The notes: a model not told the origin generated them from the sequence alone. Positions 11,337 to 23,745 are shown, counted from the stretch's first letter. The stretch is DNA of 64,000 bases from Neckera pumila (GCA_963969595.1 OZ018414.1:19203660-19267659), one strand, 5' to 3'. A program made the numbers and translations.

Positions 11337-12166
11337 GTATTGCAGTGAACAGTCAGATAAGCTAATTGCTCATCAAAACAATCAGATTTTGCGATTTGCT
11401 TGTTTCTTTGTTTGTTTGTTTTGTAAGATTAAATAATTATTATTATTATTATAACAATAAAATCACAATGACCTCTATAATATCACAAATGCTACCATTA
11501 ATAATAGGAGCTTATGCTTGCTATGTTACGCATTTATTGTATCACATATTAGTAAAATTTTGATATATTTGAATAAAATGCATGATAATGATCTCAATAA
11601 GTCTTTGAAATAATTAATTTTAATATTTTGTAAAAATATCTTCAATCATGCATACATAAAAATAATATTTTCACACAATGTTATATTACAGAAATAGAGT
11701 AGTAGTTTGCAATCGCCTCTATAATATCACTTTTACAGCTTTTATGATTTCAAAACTCTATTGCTACTACCAAATGATTTGAGAAATTTATTCAATTGAA
11801 GCAATTTTGGATTTTACAAGAATTAGGTTGTTCATGAAGTTTTTGAAATTTACAAGTTTTTCTTTTTAATTCACCAAGTTTTTAGGTTGCCATTGTTTGT
11901 AACAATTGAGTCAACTTTTGAATGCATTACAATAAATGTGTATCTTTTACAGTATTCACCATTGCATATATTTCATTCATCATTCAGTAAATTTCTATTG
12001 TACATTTCAATGTATGCTTACTTATAAAAAGAAATATACTAAGATTTTAGTAATTTTTATTTGAAGATTTATTGAAATTTTTGTTTTGCATTTTATTTAA
12101 CGCATAAAAATTCTAATAAAATTCTAATCATGAATGCATAGCATAGCAAGTGCCAACTGCTAGTAG

Positions 12167-12180
12167 TACTACTAATAATG

Positions 12181-12213
<33 letters not shown>

Positions 12214-12234
12214 GTAATAATAATAATAATAATA

Positions 12235-12265
<31 letters not shown>

Positions 12266-12291
12266 TAGTAATAATAATAATAATAATAATA

Positions 12292-12330
<39 letters not shown>

Positions 12331-12331
12331 T
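12167..12331. repeat. (TAA)n microsatellite with regularly spaced TAG interruptions
   Basis: This is about 165 bases of AAT/TAA trinucleotide repeat. AATAATAAT tracts of roughly 24-33 bases are separated by single AGT interruptions, giving a higher-order period. The long poly-Leu, poly-Asn and poly-Ile frames across it are artefacts of the repeat. Confidence 0.95.
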
Positions 12332-12956
12332 ATAAACTCTTAAAATTGGTTCCTGCGCCACTGCCACTATAATTTCAAGTGGACGGGGATAGGGGGGAAA
12401 TTATTTTTTCATCACAAAAAAAACAAATTTTAGAGTACTTTAGAGGGCCATGGAGCAGCCTTCCATAGGCTTGAAATTTTTTCTTATGTCTTTTTTATGT
12501 AAGCAGAGCAGAATTAAAACGATCTCCGATAGAGAAGTGAATGGTGAAGCTATTTACATCCATTGATATGGACGAAACGTGCAAAATGTAGATAAAAGCA
12601 CGCATATTCATCCCAAAGTTTATACATTTGTCTATAATAGAGCAATATTGTCCCTAATTTATGTAGCAATTGAGTGATTTCATCCATTGAAAATAGGAAA
12701 ATCTATTGCTCAATATTCCCTCAAAGAAAATGTGAAGCTTTTGAGTAATACATCACCCCCTATAAAACTGCTTTTAGCTCAAAAAATACCTTGTTATAGG
12801 CATAAGATATTTGAAGTTATTGTGAAGAAGTTTGAATAGCTACCTTACTTCAAAATCAAACCACCTTATCCCCTAAATACCCAAGCTTTTCTGAGCTTCT
12901 TAGAATTTGCTCTAATTAAACAAAAAGTTTAAGTTTATAAATTATACAAAAATATG

Positions 12957-13069
12957 TAGAGAGAGAGAGAGATTTTTATATATAGATATAGATATAGATG
13001 TAGATATAGATATAAATATAGATATAAATACAGATATAGATATAAATATAAATATAAATATAGATATGA
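12957..13069. repeat. (GA)n then (TATAGA)n/(TATAAA)n microsatellite
   Basis: A short GAGAGAGA tract is followed by about 90 bases of a hexamer alternating TATAGA, TATAAA and variants. It is simple sequence and non-coding. Confidence 0.9.
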
Positions 13070-15110
13070 CTTACGGATTATAATGTTTGATCTATAGGAT
13101 ATTAAAATTGTATCATAGTGGTTTGAAGTCTTTCAATCCTCTTTTTATATGTCAAATCTAAAATTGAGGTCATTAAAAAAATATGAGTCTAAAGGATGTG
13201 ACATGCATAATTACAAGAAATTTACAACTTTTCAAAATCTATTCTATACATAATTTTCTTAAATGAATTTTCAACGTGAATTTCCTCTCAAGATGTAATG
13301 TAATCTCCCAAATTCATGAGCCTATAACTTTAAAAATTTGAGATTTGCAATCAAATACCTTTGTACAAAATTTCAAAAATAAAACATACTCTATTTTTTC
13401 TATATTGAATTTTCGGTGTTTAAATAGACTTTGAAGGATATTAAAATTTTTAAAATTACCAAAAATAGTACTTCAATAGGATTTTATTAACTTCAGAGTT
13501 TACACGACATCCTATTATGGTGATTTGGGCAATTTGAGGTTAAAAAATTTAAAATATAAAGAAAGACACTATTCCTTCTTCATCACTATAGTTCCACGTT
13601 TTAGTATTTTAGAAACAAAGCCTTGCATATCACAATTGCACGTTTGATTTTGGGTGTATGAACTACACTATCACATTAAGGTAGGAGGTTTATGAAGTCT
13701 TGAGAAATCATTGTTGATTTTTTGGAAAACTACGTGAGTTGAAAGATAGTGTCCATTTAATTCAAAGGGGCTCAAATTTTATATACTATGTAGAGCTATT
13801 ATAGGGTCCATGAAATGCTACATATTCTATTATATAAATTAGGCTATATAAAAACATCATATAGTAGGAGTTTATTAATAAGTTAGCCTTGACAAGTAGG
13901 GGCCTTTTAAATTTTTTTTAATACAGTGAGTACAAATGTGGACAAATAATATTGTGTGGATTATAAAATGTATGAAATCCAACAAATTTAGTGATTTGTT
14001 CAGAAATTTGTTGCTATTATCAGACAATTCTAGCTTATTCATACCAATCCCTCTATAAGTGTGTCAGTAGTATGAACATGCAAAAAATCTTACTGCACGA
14101 GCCAACATTGGAGCTTCATGGGCAACATCAAAGGTGTGGCGTGAATCTGTGGATATACAGACTTTGTAGATACACAATGATGCAACTTGGGTGTTGGGAG
14201 ACAACTCATTCTAGCGTCGGTCGATGGATTTTTCCCATGGACTTTATGCAACATTCATTTCTAATAAAGTTTCTCTACCATAGTCACAATTGGAAAAAGA
14301 GACTATATTTACAAAATACTTTTGCACAATGCCATTCAAAGAATTGTTTGATTTAGAGTTGTTGTATTTGGTCTAGCTGTTGATCTACAGCAGCTATGTA
14401 GAAATTGACTATGATGAAAATCTAACTTTGCTTGCACCCGATTGTCATTGGATGACCTCTCCATTGCATTGATGTTATTTTTTGTTCCATCTTCTCCATG
14501 TTTTGACATAGTAAAGTCGAGATGTGCCTAAATCGCTTGGGCATTTACTTGTAAAAGTTTAGAATCATCTTCTTTATGCTAGTGTTTTATAAACACTCTT
14601 TTATTTTTTGATCTTAAATTCTAAACCATTTCAAATGCATATCTATAGATTAAATGTATGTTCTCCTTGATATAATAAAGGTTATGTTCTTGTGTGATTT
14701 TGTGGTATTTTTAGAATGTTAATATTTAATGTTGTTCATATTGTATTGTTAGTGTTGGTGCTTTTTATAGTTTAAAAGTCATGATTGTTTGATGCTTCTA
14801 TACTGTTGTTTATTCTTTTCTATACTAGGTTGTTTAGAATATATGGCACAGAATTTAGAAATATCCAAAACTAAAGTTGAATAGCACACTCTTATTTGTT
14901 ATCATCTGAAATTGTACCATAGTACTAGTATCGTATGTATCAAAAAAATAAAGTATAAATATAAAAAACATTGATTTTATAATGTATATTGTATATGTAT
15001 ATGAAAAAACTGGACTCGTAAGTTTTATATGTAAAATAGCCCAACTACCAAAATTGCATGAAAGAATTTATAAAAAAGGTATAGGGTATGTGAAATATGC
15101 ACATGGGATT
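13070..15110. other. AT-rich spacer, no firm feature
   Basis: A frame at 13991-14356 on the plus strand has somewhat richer composition (Trp, Cys and His present), but it includes no motif I recognise and has neither a good start context nor splice partners. The rest is AT-rich spacer. Confidence 0.4.
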
Positions 15111-15124
15111 ATCTTAAATCAAAT

Positions 15125-15256
15125 CAAATACTCATCAAATACTCTTTTAACTCAAATGTATACACATCAAATACTCTCTTAACTCAAATGTATACACATC
15201 AAATACTCTTAACTCAAATAAATACACATCAAATATTCTCTTAACTCATATGTATA
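15125..15256. repeat. Minisatellite, unit about 34 bp, about four copies
   Basis: The unit ATCAAATACTC then TTAACTCAAATGTATACAC is repeated head to tail about four times with small length changes in the TC-rich part. It is non-coding. Confidence 0.85.
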
Positions 15257-15459
15257 CCTTAAATTACAATGAGTGATTTTTTTGAAATATACTTTGGATG
15301 AAGTGCACTTTTCACTACATTCATTATCCACTTAGTGGATATTTAGGTGCTTAAGGATAAAGAAATTGGACTCTGAGTGAGCATTGTCCAATACAATGGA
15401 AAAAAAAGCATACAAGAATTTATAGAACCAAAGCAAATTGCTTCCACTTCCATAGTATT

Positions 15460-15775
15460 GTATAATTAAGCAATGGTACTCTCTATGTTGGAAAGGTATT
15501 ATATTTTGCTAGAGACCTTGGAGGGACTTATCATTTTAATTGAAGGATTGGAGTTGGTATAAGACAAATTTGTTCAATAAAGGGTCTCCATTTCAAGGAT
15601 GCAAAAGGATCCCCTACAATGGGAGTTTTTGGGCAAAATTTTGCACTCTCTTACATATATTTGCTCCTGTCATACTCCGTCCTTTCATAATTGCCACTAG
15701 TGTTGTAGAGACTTGTAGCATGTATAGTTCCAAAAAACAACCTGCCTCATTGGCAACCAATGTTATGTTCAATTA
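15460..15775 (+). repeat. Copy of the dispersed sequence also present at 1860-2060
   Basis: It shares in order AAGCAATGGT, GGAGGGACTTAT, GGATTGG(A/G)GTTGG, GGATGCAAAAGGA and CAATGTTATG with 1860-2060. The spacing is looser here, because about 110 extra bases lie before the last block. Both copies are on the plus strand. It may be a decayed gene family member or a transposon piece; there is no long open frame. Confidence 0.5.
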
Positions 15776-16188
15776 AGAGCATCACCACTTTTGCCCTGAA
15801 AAATTAGTACAAGTAACAACTTGCGGCAGGCTCCCAAAATGAAAAAGTAGCTTGAGCTGCAGTACTTTCCCAGCCATCTCTACCCTCAAGCCCCACCAAA
15901 ATTGTCAATGTCTATATTTGTTTTTGATTTTCGGTCTTGCAATTATTTGTTTGACATTGTTCACTGTTTTAAGCAAACAAAACAAAATAACGACAAGAGT
16001 CTTATGACGATGGTCATGGAGCGTGAGGAGTGAGTAGGCTCTGAAGGATTGCAATCAAACAACTTATTTTTCCTTTGACCAAGTTGACAAGGCCAAATTG
16101 GGCGGTTGTAGTGGGGGACCCAAAGCTCCCTGGGCTCACAATACACTACCTAGGTCCTTTTTCAGGGCAAGAGTGGAGATGCTCTAAA
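15774..16188. mobile_element. PIF/Harbinger-like (Tourist-type) MITE, about 410 bp
   Basis: The inverted ends are GAGCATCACCACTTTTGCCC then TGAAAAA at the left (from 15777) and the complement of GAGCATCTCCACTCTTGCCC then TGAAAAA at the right (ending 16184), with two mismatches over 27 bases. Each end is flanked by TAA, the 3-bp target duplication typical of PIF/Harbinger elements. There is no transposase inside. Confidence 0.75.
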
Positions 16189-16762
16189 GTTTCATTAATC
16201 TGGAAATGTTATGTATTTCTGGATGGAGAACTATTACAATTGACTTTAGTCATGTATTGAGGTGAAGAGTCGAAGATTCAACAGTGAAGATTCTTGTTGT
16301 TGAATCCCGTTTAGACTTGGAGAAATAGATAGTGAGTGGAGAAATACGTAATCCAGAAACCCACTAAACCTCAATTTCAATTTCTATAAATTAGGTTATT
16401 GGCACTCGTAACATTCACTAGCGTGAAGAGAGGTTGCCTTCTCCTCTCTTCAGGGTCATCCAAACAATTCATCCAAATGTAATGGCCTGACCAGCACAGA
16501 CCTGGTGACCTGACAACATGACATTAAGCCTTCCAGATTTTGAGGCTAATTCCAGATTTTACTTGGATTGCGGGGAAGACATTCCACGCAGTCCAAGTAA
16601 TGATAAGATATAACTAGTGGCCTGGCACAAAACAAGCAAACTGATGATTACCAGTTCAATAATTGTACTCTCTAATCACTTAAAATTAATCACATGAAAC
16701 CTCCAAATCAGTGTTATGATCCCTTTGTACTATATACATGGTCTTGTAGTTACTAATATGAT

Positions 16763-16824
16763 ATGATGTAGAATATACCACATCTTTCCATGTGGATGAA
16801 ATGATGTGGTATATTCCACATCAT
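16763..16824. repeat. Near-perfect 22-bp stem hairpin
   Basis: The arms at 16763-16784 and 16803-16824 (ATGATGTAGAATATACCACA plus TC, and its complement) differ at one position and are separated by an 18-base loop that contains a smaller TCCA/TGGA stem. It could be a foldback element end or a small-RNA hairpin; nothing in the sequence decides between them. Confidence 0.7.
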
Positions 16825-17051
16825 TTCGTCAAGGAGGAGGCAACAATCATGTGACTACTGAATATTATGCTCACTGACTCAGGAACTTGAACACATCATT
16901 ATCTGTGAAAACATTCCCTAAGGAAAGTTAATAAAAATAAATGAAAACATGACTGGCCCCAGATAAAGTTTTCCATCACATGGTCGTAATGAAATGTTGA
17001 TACAGATACTATTCCGTCATCCCTGGCTCCATAATATCACTCTCCGTTCTC

Positions 17052-17187
17052 TTAGAGCAGCCCCATTGCAATACGCTGAAGCAACACTCTAAAGGTTCTG
17101 CACCATTGATTTTAGAAAATCTTAGAAGATCAATGGTGTAGAACCTTTAAAGTATTGCTTCAGCGAGTTGCAGTGCGGATGCTCTCA
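17052..17187. mobile_element. Foldback PIF/Harbinger-like MITE, 130 bp
   Basis: Almost the whole element is two inverted arms. The left arm (17055-17115) begins GAGCAGCCCCATTGCAA and runs through GCTGAAGCAA, AAAGGTTCT and CACCATTGAT. The right arm (17122-17184) is its complement with scattered mismatches and ends GGATGCTC. The flanks are TTA and TCA, a decayed 3-bp target duplication. The terminal motif GAGCA(T/G)C matches the element at 15774-16188. It could fold into a long hairpin RNA if transcribed. Confidence 0.75.
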
Positions 17188-17784
17188 CAGAGCTTCGATA
17201 CAATCTCAGGACGGCCGGCTTTCAGTTACTCGGACTGCGTGGAAGACATTGCCTCATAAAGTGGCCGCTAACAACTTAATTATGATTGTCCAGAGTTTGA
17301 TGCCTTGAATTTTTTTTTAAATAGTAAATTTTACTTCTAATCCACTTTATTTCATATTGTTAGGACTTTTGTGAAATTAAGCTTAGTTATAAGTTCTGAA
17401 GTTGGAATTACATAGGAAATTAGAAGAGTCCACCCAAATAATCCTTGCCAGTACATTAAGGAATGCAATTGGAACATGAAAGAAAACAAATGTACCATCT
17501 GTATTTGAAAACCTTAGTAGGGAATGCTTTAAGCTAATCACTTTATGGACCTTCTACATGAAATGCAACTTTCATATGACTTCATATGATATAATATTTT
17601 AGTATCTATTTTTAAGTTATAATTTTGTAATTTCAGGAGTTTTGGTAACCTTTTTTTTCAAACATTCCAAGTATTTTAAAAAGTTGGATATGTTTCGTAA
17701 AATTGCAAGTTTCTTGAAGTTATAAATTTCTAATTTTAGTAAAATATCAATCATATAAAGTTATTTCCTGGAGCTTCATAATTA

Positions 17785-18175
17785 TATTTCACCAAAAGAA
17801 CTTTAAAACTACAATTTTTAGTGCAAAGAGTTGTAATGAAATAAAACTATTTTTTTTACATATTCAATCGTGAGATCTTGCATTACACCTGTATAAGGTG
17901 AATGAATAGAAAAAATCTGAGGCATTCTAACTATGTATATTGTAAGATATTAGTATTCAAAGTGAATTTTTTTTTTTATACCTTGCTTTATTAGGTTTTC
18001 AAACTTTAAATCTCCTTAACTTAATTTTTTTGCACTATACACTTTTGAGGTTTAAATCTTTATGATGAGGAATTGAGTTGAAAATCTAAAAATAAATAAA
18101 AAATAAAAAATTGATGATCTCCATTATTAAAATTTGTAAAGTAAGAATAGGTACAAGATTGAAGGGAAAAATATA
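17785..18175 (+). mobile_element. Partial copy of TIR family A
   Basis: It aligns with 8160-8530: ...CAAAGA, CCGT/TCGTGAGATCTT, ATTGTAAGATATTAGTATT-AAAGTGAA, TACCTTGCTT, AATCTCCTTAACTT...TTTTTTGCACTA, GAGTTGAAAATCT. Neither terminus is visible, so both ends are lost. Confidence 0.6.
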
Positions 18176-18619
18176 CCAACCATTCTTTTATTAATAGATT
18201 ACACCAAATACCAAAGCTTGGTTCCAAACTAAGTAAGAGACATCAAGACCTATAAGAATAAATTGCAGTAGACAATCTAATATTTCAAGGTTTAATGTAT
18301 TCCTCCTATGATTTTTAACAAGACTATGTGTGCTAAAATTTTGCCTAGAGATCCAAAACTTGCAATAGGTATTGAAGAATGTTCACCTCAATTTCACCTT
18401 TCTATAAGACTATTATAATTACTTTTTCTACCCTTCTAAGAGATGTCATTTTGATCTTTTTTCACAAGTCTAACAAATAGCAATACATGTAGAAAGGACC
18501 AAATGTATGTCAATCCTAAGTCATCCAATAAATTGAAGTTGTTTCTTTGACAAATCCAAACTTGTGGAATTTACAAAAAATAAAAGGCAAAAGAATGACA
18601 AATTTGGGATCTTTGTACT

Positions 18620-18830
18620 TATCTTGCCAATTGGATTTTAGTCAATTTACATTTGAGGGAAAAAAATGACACCGTACAGTGGTTCTGGTAGTCAAAACAA
18701 ATACAAATAGCTTCCCATTGTTGTCCGAAGAGGAAGTACTCAATCTTGTCCATTAGAATATAAGCTTGTGGCTTTTCTAATTCCCTACAAGTTGTAATGG
18801 TAATCCAATAGCTTTTCATAGGATTGTAAA
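18620..18830 (-). pseudogene. Possible Ty1/Copia integrase scrap
   Basis: On the minus strand, allowing frameshifts, the translation reads Leu-Val-Gly-Asn-stop-Lys-Ser-His-Lys-Leu, then SSSDNNGKLFVF, and in the other frame FDYQNHCTVS. This order resembles the Copia integrase core (LVEKxSGHKIKxLRSDNGGEF...FxxYCKxxGI). The DNGGE acidic site is altered. Neighbouring reverse transcriptase or gag domains are not visible and no LTR is apparent. Confidence 0.35.
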
Positions 18831-18859
18831 ATTATAAATGAACATTTTATCATATAACA

Positions 18860-20490
18860 ATAAAAACTTTAGGATGCTTACTACATTGAACCAAGACTTT
18901 TTAACCTAATTACCCAATCACAATACTACGATGAGTAGCCATAATGCAAAAACTAATATGGTTTTCACTACAATAGGATGCAATTAGGCAAATTTATCGA
19001 TTGCAACTAGAAAAACCCATTCAAAAACCTTGAGTAGAAAAAATAATACCTCCATCTATCTACCACTATTGGGTCTCTTTTTCCAAAGTCAACTCTTATC
19101 TTTTCTCTAAATTTTTGGTAGTTCGATTTTTGATTTGCAAGAGACTTTGCATTGAAAAAGTTTTGAGGCAAGGAAGTTTGAGTAGGACCTTATGTGAATA
19201 GAAAGTCAATGCAATAGAAACAAAGCATTTTGTAGCATGATTGTTTATTATATATGCAAATTAAGGCCCTACTAGGAAGGGAGAATTTACAAGGTCAAGT
19301 CTTCCTTGCAATGTGAAGTTTGTGAAAAAGAAGCATTTGTGTATCACAAAACTACTTGATTTTCAAAATAAATCAAATTTTTTTATTGATGACTCAAAGT
19401 TGGCTAAGATATTGTTGTATGTATTGATTGTTTACTTTCAACACCTACATGTCAAAAAGAGTTACTTTTATGGACATGTAGATTGTCTAGTTTGTATATT
19501 TCTTTTTGGAGAGTTTAGTACCTCAAGTTGGATTTAGTTAACCACCCATTACTAATTAAAACAAATAGAAGTGATTTAAATACCTATTTAGAAGTATCAT
19601 GTCTCTTGAAATCCAAATAAGTAGTTTTGCTATGTAGACGAGCACCGACTTGGAAACCTTATAAAGATGCACAACTTAGATAGCATACAGGTCCAACCTT
19701 AAGTTGGTTGTTTTGTTTTGTTTTGTTTTTGATGTTATATAATTTTTTATAGTTTTATTGCAAATTGAATTCTAAATTGTGTGAATTTGAGAGTAGATTA
19801 TGTGCTTTGTGTATTTGTATTTGAATTTCATGCTCATGATGATTGTTGTTTGTCTAAATGTGGTTGAAACTATTGCTTTGATGAAGGATTGGCTTTTATT
19901 TGGGAGAATGTAAAGATGTTATAATACAAATGGATGTACATGTGTTAGCTGAAGGATATTTTTGGAATGCAATTGGGCTATTATATGTGGAGAAAAATAT
20001 GAAATATTGAATTGTTTACCTATTGGTTGCAAGGCATTGGTTTTAGGGTGTTGTTGTAGAATATTCCAAAAAGAAGTGAGTGAGTGAGTGATGTGAACTA
20101 AACATATGGATTCTAATCAATGGATTTTGTGGATTGTTTGAAATCCTACTTGGTATAAATCATGACAAGAAAAACAAAAAATCTATCATTGATAAATTTC
20201 CCTAGTGTTTAAATCTAACATTACTTTACGATTTTTGTTAATGGTATAACCCTACTTAAGACTCTGGCATTCAACACTCAAAATTAAGTATTCAAAGGTT
20301 AAACAAGATTAATTTCAACAATTTTAACACTCCTCTTTATAGGCTCCACAACATTTTTCAATGTTGAATGTTTTTATTTATAGATTCTACAACTTTTTTG
20401 TTTTTAAGAGAGTCTTACACTCATTACAAAAATCTAGGCCTTATAGAAGGCAATTTCAGTTTCAGCGGATGTGAAACAAAAAATATTTTT
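18860..20490. other. AT-rich spacer, no firm feature
   Basis: A plus-strand frame at 19313-19537 contains a weak zinc-knuckle-like GHVDC ending but lacks the CxxC partner. Otherwise only AT-rich sequence is seen. Confidence 0.4.
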
Positions 20491-20592
20491 AAAATTAAAA
20501 AATAAAAAAAAATAAAAAATAAAAAATAAAAAAATAAAAATAAAAAATAAAAAAAATTAAAAAATTAAAAAATTAAATAAATAAATAAATAT
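20490..20592. repeat. A-rich low-complexity tract (AAAAAT)n, then (AAAT)n
   Basis: This is about 100 bases of AAAAAT-type repeats ending in AAATAAATAAAT. It could be the degenerate poly(A) tail of a retroelement, but no body is identified next to it. Confidence 0.8.
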
Positions 20593-21931
20593 TTATAAAG
20601 AATATTCTTTAATCAAAAATTTGACAGGGACACAAGTTGACTTTCATTGGCAAGATTCTCTGATGGCTTGTTTGGGCTGATATTTTTTGCAATTGTATAT
20701 TTTCATGAAATTTTCTCTAATGTTCAAGTCTTTTAAAATTTTTGTTTTTTGTATGTAATGTTTTTCATTCACAATCCTCAATTTATTTACATATTTTTTA
20801 CAAACTAATTTAGACTTTAGAATTTTATTTAAAAAAATAAATTTAGGCATAATTCTTAGATTTTCTCAAAATTTTAGAAAGTCTTGATATCTAAAATTGT
20901 TCCAAATCTCTAATTCTAAGAAATTCTATTGTTCATAAAATTGTTGCATCTATTGTAGTTGCAATTTTCAATAAGCATTCGTTCTGTCTCATAATACTAG
21001 TCCCTTTTATTTTATTCAGTTGTCTCAATCACTTGTCTCCTTTATTTTAGACTTCTTTTTAGGGTTGAAGATGATTTATTTTGTTTTTGACATTTATTAA
21101 TGAAATGCAAGTGAAGTGTAATTTATTATCTACTTTATAATTAGAATTAAAAAATCTAAAAATTAAATGTTTATAGCAATGTGAACTTGAGTAGGTCAAA
21201 GACCAAAAGACATTGAACTTTTCATTTGATGTATAGAATTCCAAGCCATTCTTGACTAAATCTAAGCACTTGGAGAGGGCAAGGTAGTTGCCTAGGAAGT
21301 CTTTTTTTCAATGCAGACTATTCTTATTTATGTGTGGCACTTTTTATCTATTGCAACCTCTATTATCAAATCCTTAATACTTGCATAACTACCAAAACTG
21401 ACCAGTATTATAAGATAGAGGGAATACTATGGAATGGAGGGAGTATTTGGTATGGTTTATCATCAATCTTATCCCATACCACCTTAACAATGAACTTGGA
21501 TCAAATGTTATGTTTGAATATTGATAAAATCCATTATTTATATAAGAGTATAGATTTTTTAATAACACATGTTTGAACAAAATTTTGCATATTCAATCAT
21601 ATGAAACCACCACCACAAAAACCTCCTACTAATTCTTTAACTACCTTTGAAAATGACTTTACAAAAAATGTTGCCATGTGAATAACATCAAAACCAATTC
21701 AAATTTTCCATCATCATCCACCCAAAACTTTGGAGGTAGAGATTGGCCAAGCTAGTAGTAAACATTTCAATTGGTTATAAGAATACCTAGCCGTAATACC
21801 CATAATGGACTTTATTGAAATATAAAAATAATTAAATTGATAAGAATAAATAAAGAGTTGCATAAGAACATCAATCAGTTTTTAGTTTTCATTAGAGGCA
21901 CATCATTGTTAATAGAATAAGTTAAGTTAAT
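20593..21931. other. AT-rich spacer, no gene recognised
   Basis: The open frames are short and of low complexity. Nothing else is supported up to the target duplication of the retroposon that follows. Confidence 0.5.
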
Positions 21932-22299
21932 ATTAGTAATTACTAGTGTAACCCTGTGCCGTTGGCCCAATTTTCATCTACTCCCGGTTCCACTCCTGGT
22001 TCTACTTCCGATTCTACTCCCAATTCTACTTCCGGTTCCACTCCCAGTACCAAGAACGCCACCAAAATCAAAGTAAAAGTAATTTTCTAATTTTTTAATC
22101 AATAAATACTTTGAAATTCAATAACTTTTGCACCACCGCTCCAAACGCCACGAAACCAAGCCAGTGCACCCCTCCTCGGTGAGAGCTTTCCGACGGTACC
22201 AAGCACGCGGCCGGGGGACGCACGGTCAGGAAGTTGTCCATGCTACAAACAAAACAAAACAAAACAAAACAAACAAACAACCTCATTTATTAGTAATTA
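21932..22299 (-). mobile_element. Composite retroposon copy 1 with perfect 11-bp target-site duplication
   Basis: The body at 21943-22288 is flanked on both sides by ATTAGTAATTA (21932-21942 and 22289-22299). Reading the plus strand: a CTAGTGTAACCCTGTGCC head, a 12-bp tandem array based on CGGTTCCACTCC (about 21981-22052), a GC-rich core (about 22130-22245) and an (AAAAC)n/(AAAC)n tail followed by CCTCATTT. A duplication of this size points to target-primed or integrase-type insertion, not a Helitron. The minus strand carries an open frame over the core that is also kept in the other two copies. True orientation is undecided. Confidence 0.8.
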
Positions 22300-23300
22300 T
22301 TTGATTTTGTACGGAATTAATATATATATAATTTTATTGTTTTATTGTTTTATTGTTTTTTTATTTTATTTTTATTTTATGGCATATTTTAGCAATTTTT
22401 CAGCTTTTTGTTCTAAAATCATTCAAATGGTTGGTTTTGTTTTAGAGTGACAACTAACAAAATGACAAAAGTGTAGATTTTCAAATGTAATTTCTAGTTT
22501 GCTCAAAAACCTCAAAAACCTCTTTAAACTGGGGTATGTAATATTGTAGCAAGATGAAATAAGTTTAGCCTTGTCTCTAAGTATAGATTGGCAAAAGAAT
22601 TTGAATCACATCATGATGTTCCATTCTATAATATACATCTATGGTGAATTTTCAAAAATTTTAACATATTTTGCATTCAATCTATATTTTTTTTCACTTT
22701 TTCATGAAATTATCTAAATAATTTCTAATCTTCAGAAGAAAATTGCAAAATTGTATAATTTGGAATTTTATCTTTGAAGAATGAAATCTAAAAATTGAAA
22801 ACAATAATATACAATTGCTAATGGAATGTACAACCCTACAAGGATGAGCCCATGACCGATAATTTCAAGATTCATTGTCCATCATTCTATTCGTTGCCAT
22901 TTTGCAACTAGATAAGAATGAATTTTTTTCTCCAAAAATAAAATAATATGTCTATTATAAGTGTTTAAGTTTTTAATTTTTTGGGGAAAATTTGAAATTA
23001 CTGTGAATTTCTTACAAGAAAAATGAAGAAAGCTTGTATCAAATACAAAATATACTAAAAAATTTGAAATTTTTACTATAGATGTATATTATATTGTGTA
23101 ACATCTTGGTATAACCAAAGTTACTATGTCACTCTAAAACTAGGAAATCAACAAATTATGGTTGCAAGTCCAAAGTTTGTATTGCTATAAAATCTTAAAA
23201 ATTACAAATCTTAAAAATTTACATTGAAATAAAATATACTTTTGATAATCTTCATTTCATTAGCTGGACTCAATTATTAAAAATATCATTTTTATGGCTA
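22300..23300. other. AT-rich spacer, no gene recognised
   Basis: It contains only poly(T)-rich and AT-rich sequence. No coding frame or repeat boundary is supported. Confidence 0.5.
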
Positions 23301-23469
23301 AAATTCACATCATGCACTAGAAGGAATGAAAGGTTTTGCAACTACACTATGCAACTAGTTTTCAGTTGCATAAGACAGGTGTGCCTACTTTGCAACTGGT
23401 GATAATGTAGAGATTTCTTGGTAGACTTGTAGTTGCTGTGGACACCATCTCATATGCGACTTGTTTGTT

Positions 23470-23745
23470 TTAGAATATTATTTTCATTGATTTGTAGATT
23501 TCTGAATTTCTGAATTACCTTTTTTTAGACTTTTGAATTTCAAATAAACCATTTTTTCCTAGATTTTTTGAATTTTAGATCTACCTTTCTTCTAGATTTT
23601 TGAATTTCAAATATACCGCTCTTTTAGATTTTGGAATTTCAGATCTACCTTTCTTTTAGATTTTGGAATTTCAAATCTATCTTTTTAAAAAAAAAAATTC
23701 AAATCTATTTTATTCTTAGATTTCAAAAATTCAAATATTGATATT
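23470..23745. repeat. Diverged minisatellite, unit about 37 bp
   Basis: The unit TAGATTTTTGAATTTCAAAT then CTACCTTTCTT is repeated about six times with drift, inside the CACTA-like element. It is non-coding. Confidence 0.75.

Noticed and set aside
12128..12372. Poly-Leu, poly-Asn and poly-Ile open frames
   Set aside because: They are translations of the (TAA)n microsatellite in different frames, not genes.
19313..19537. Plus-strand gag zinc knuckle (GHVDC)
   Set aside because: The CxxC half is missing, and the nearby integrase-like scrap is on the opposite strand.
21981..22052. tRNA-like B-box in GGTTCCACTCC suggesting a tRNA-derived SINE
   Set aside because: The motif is simply the 12-bp tandem unit; no A-box at the proper distance and no tRNA fold were found.
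21943..22288. Helitron reading of the retroposon (CTAG followed by T at one end, GA/T at the other)
   Set aside because: Copy 1 has a perfect 11-bp target duplication, which Helitrons do not make, and the CTAG-proximal hairpin is poor in all copies.
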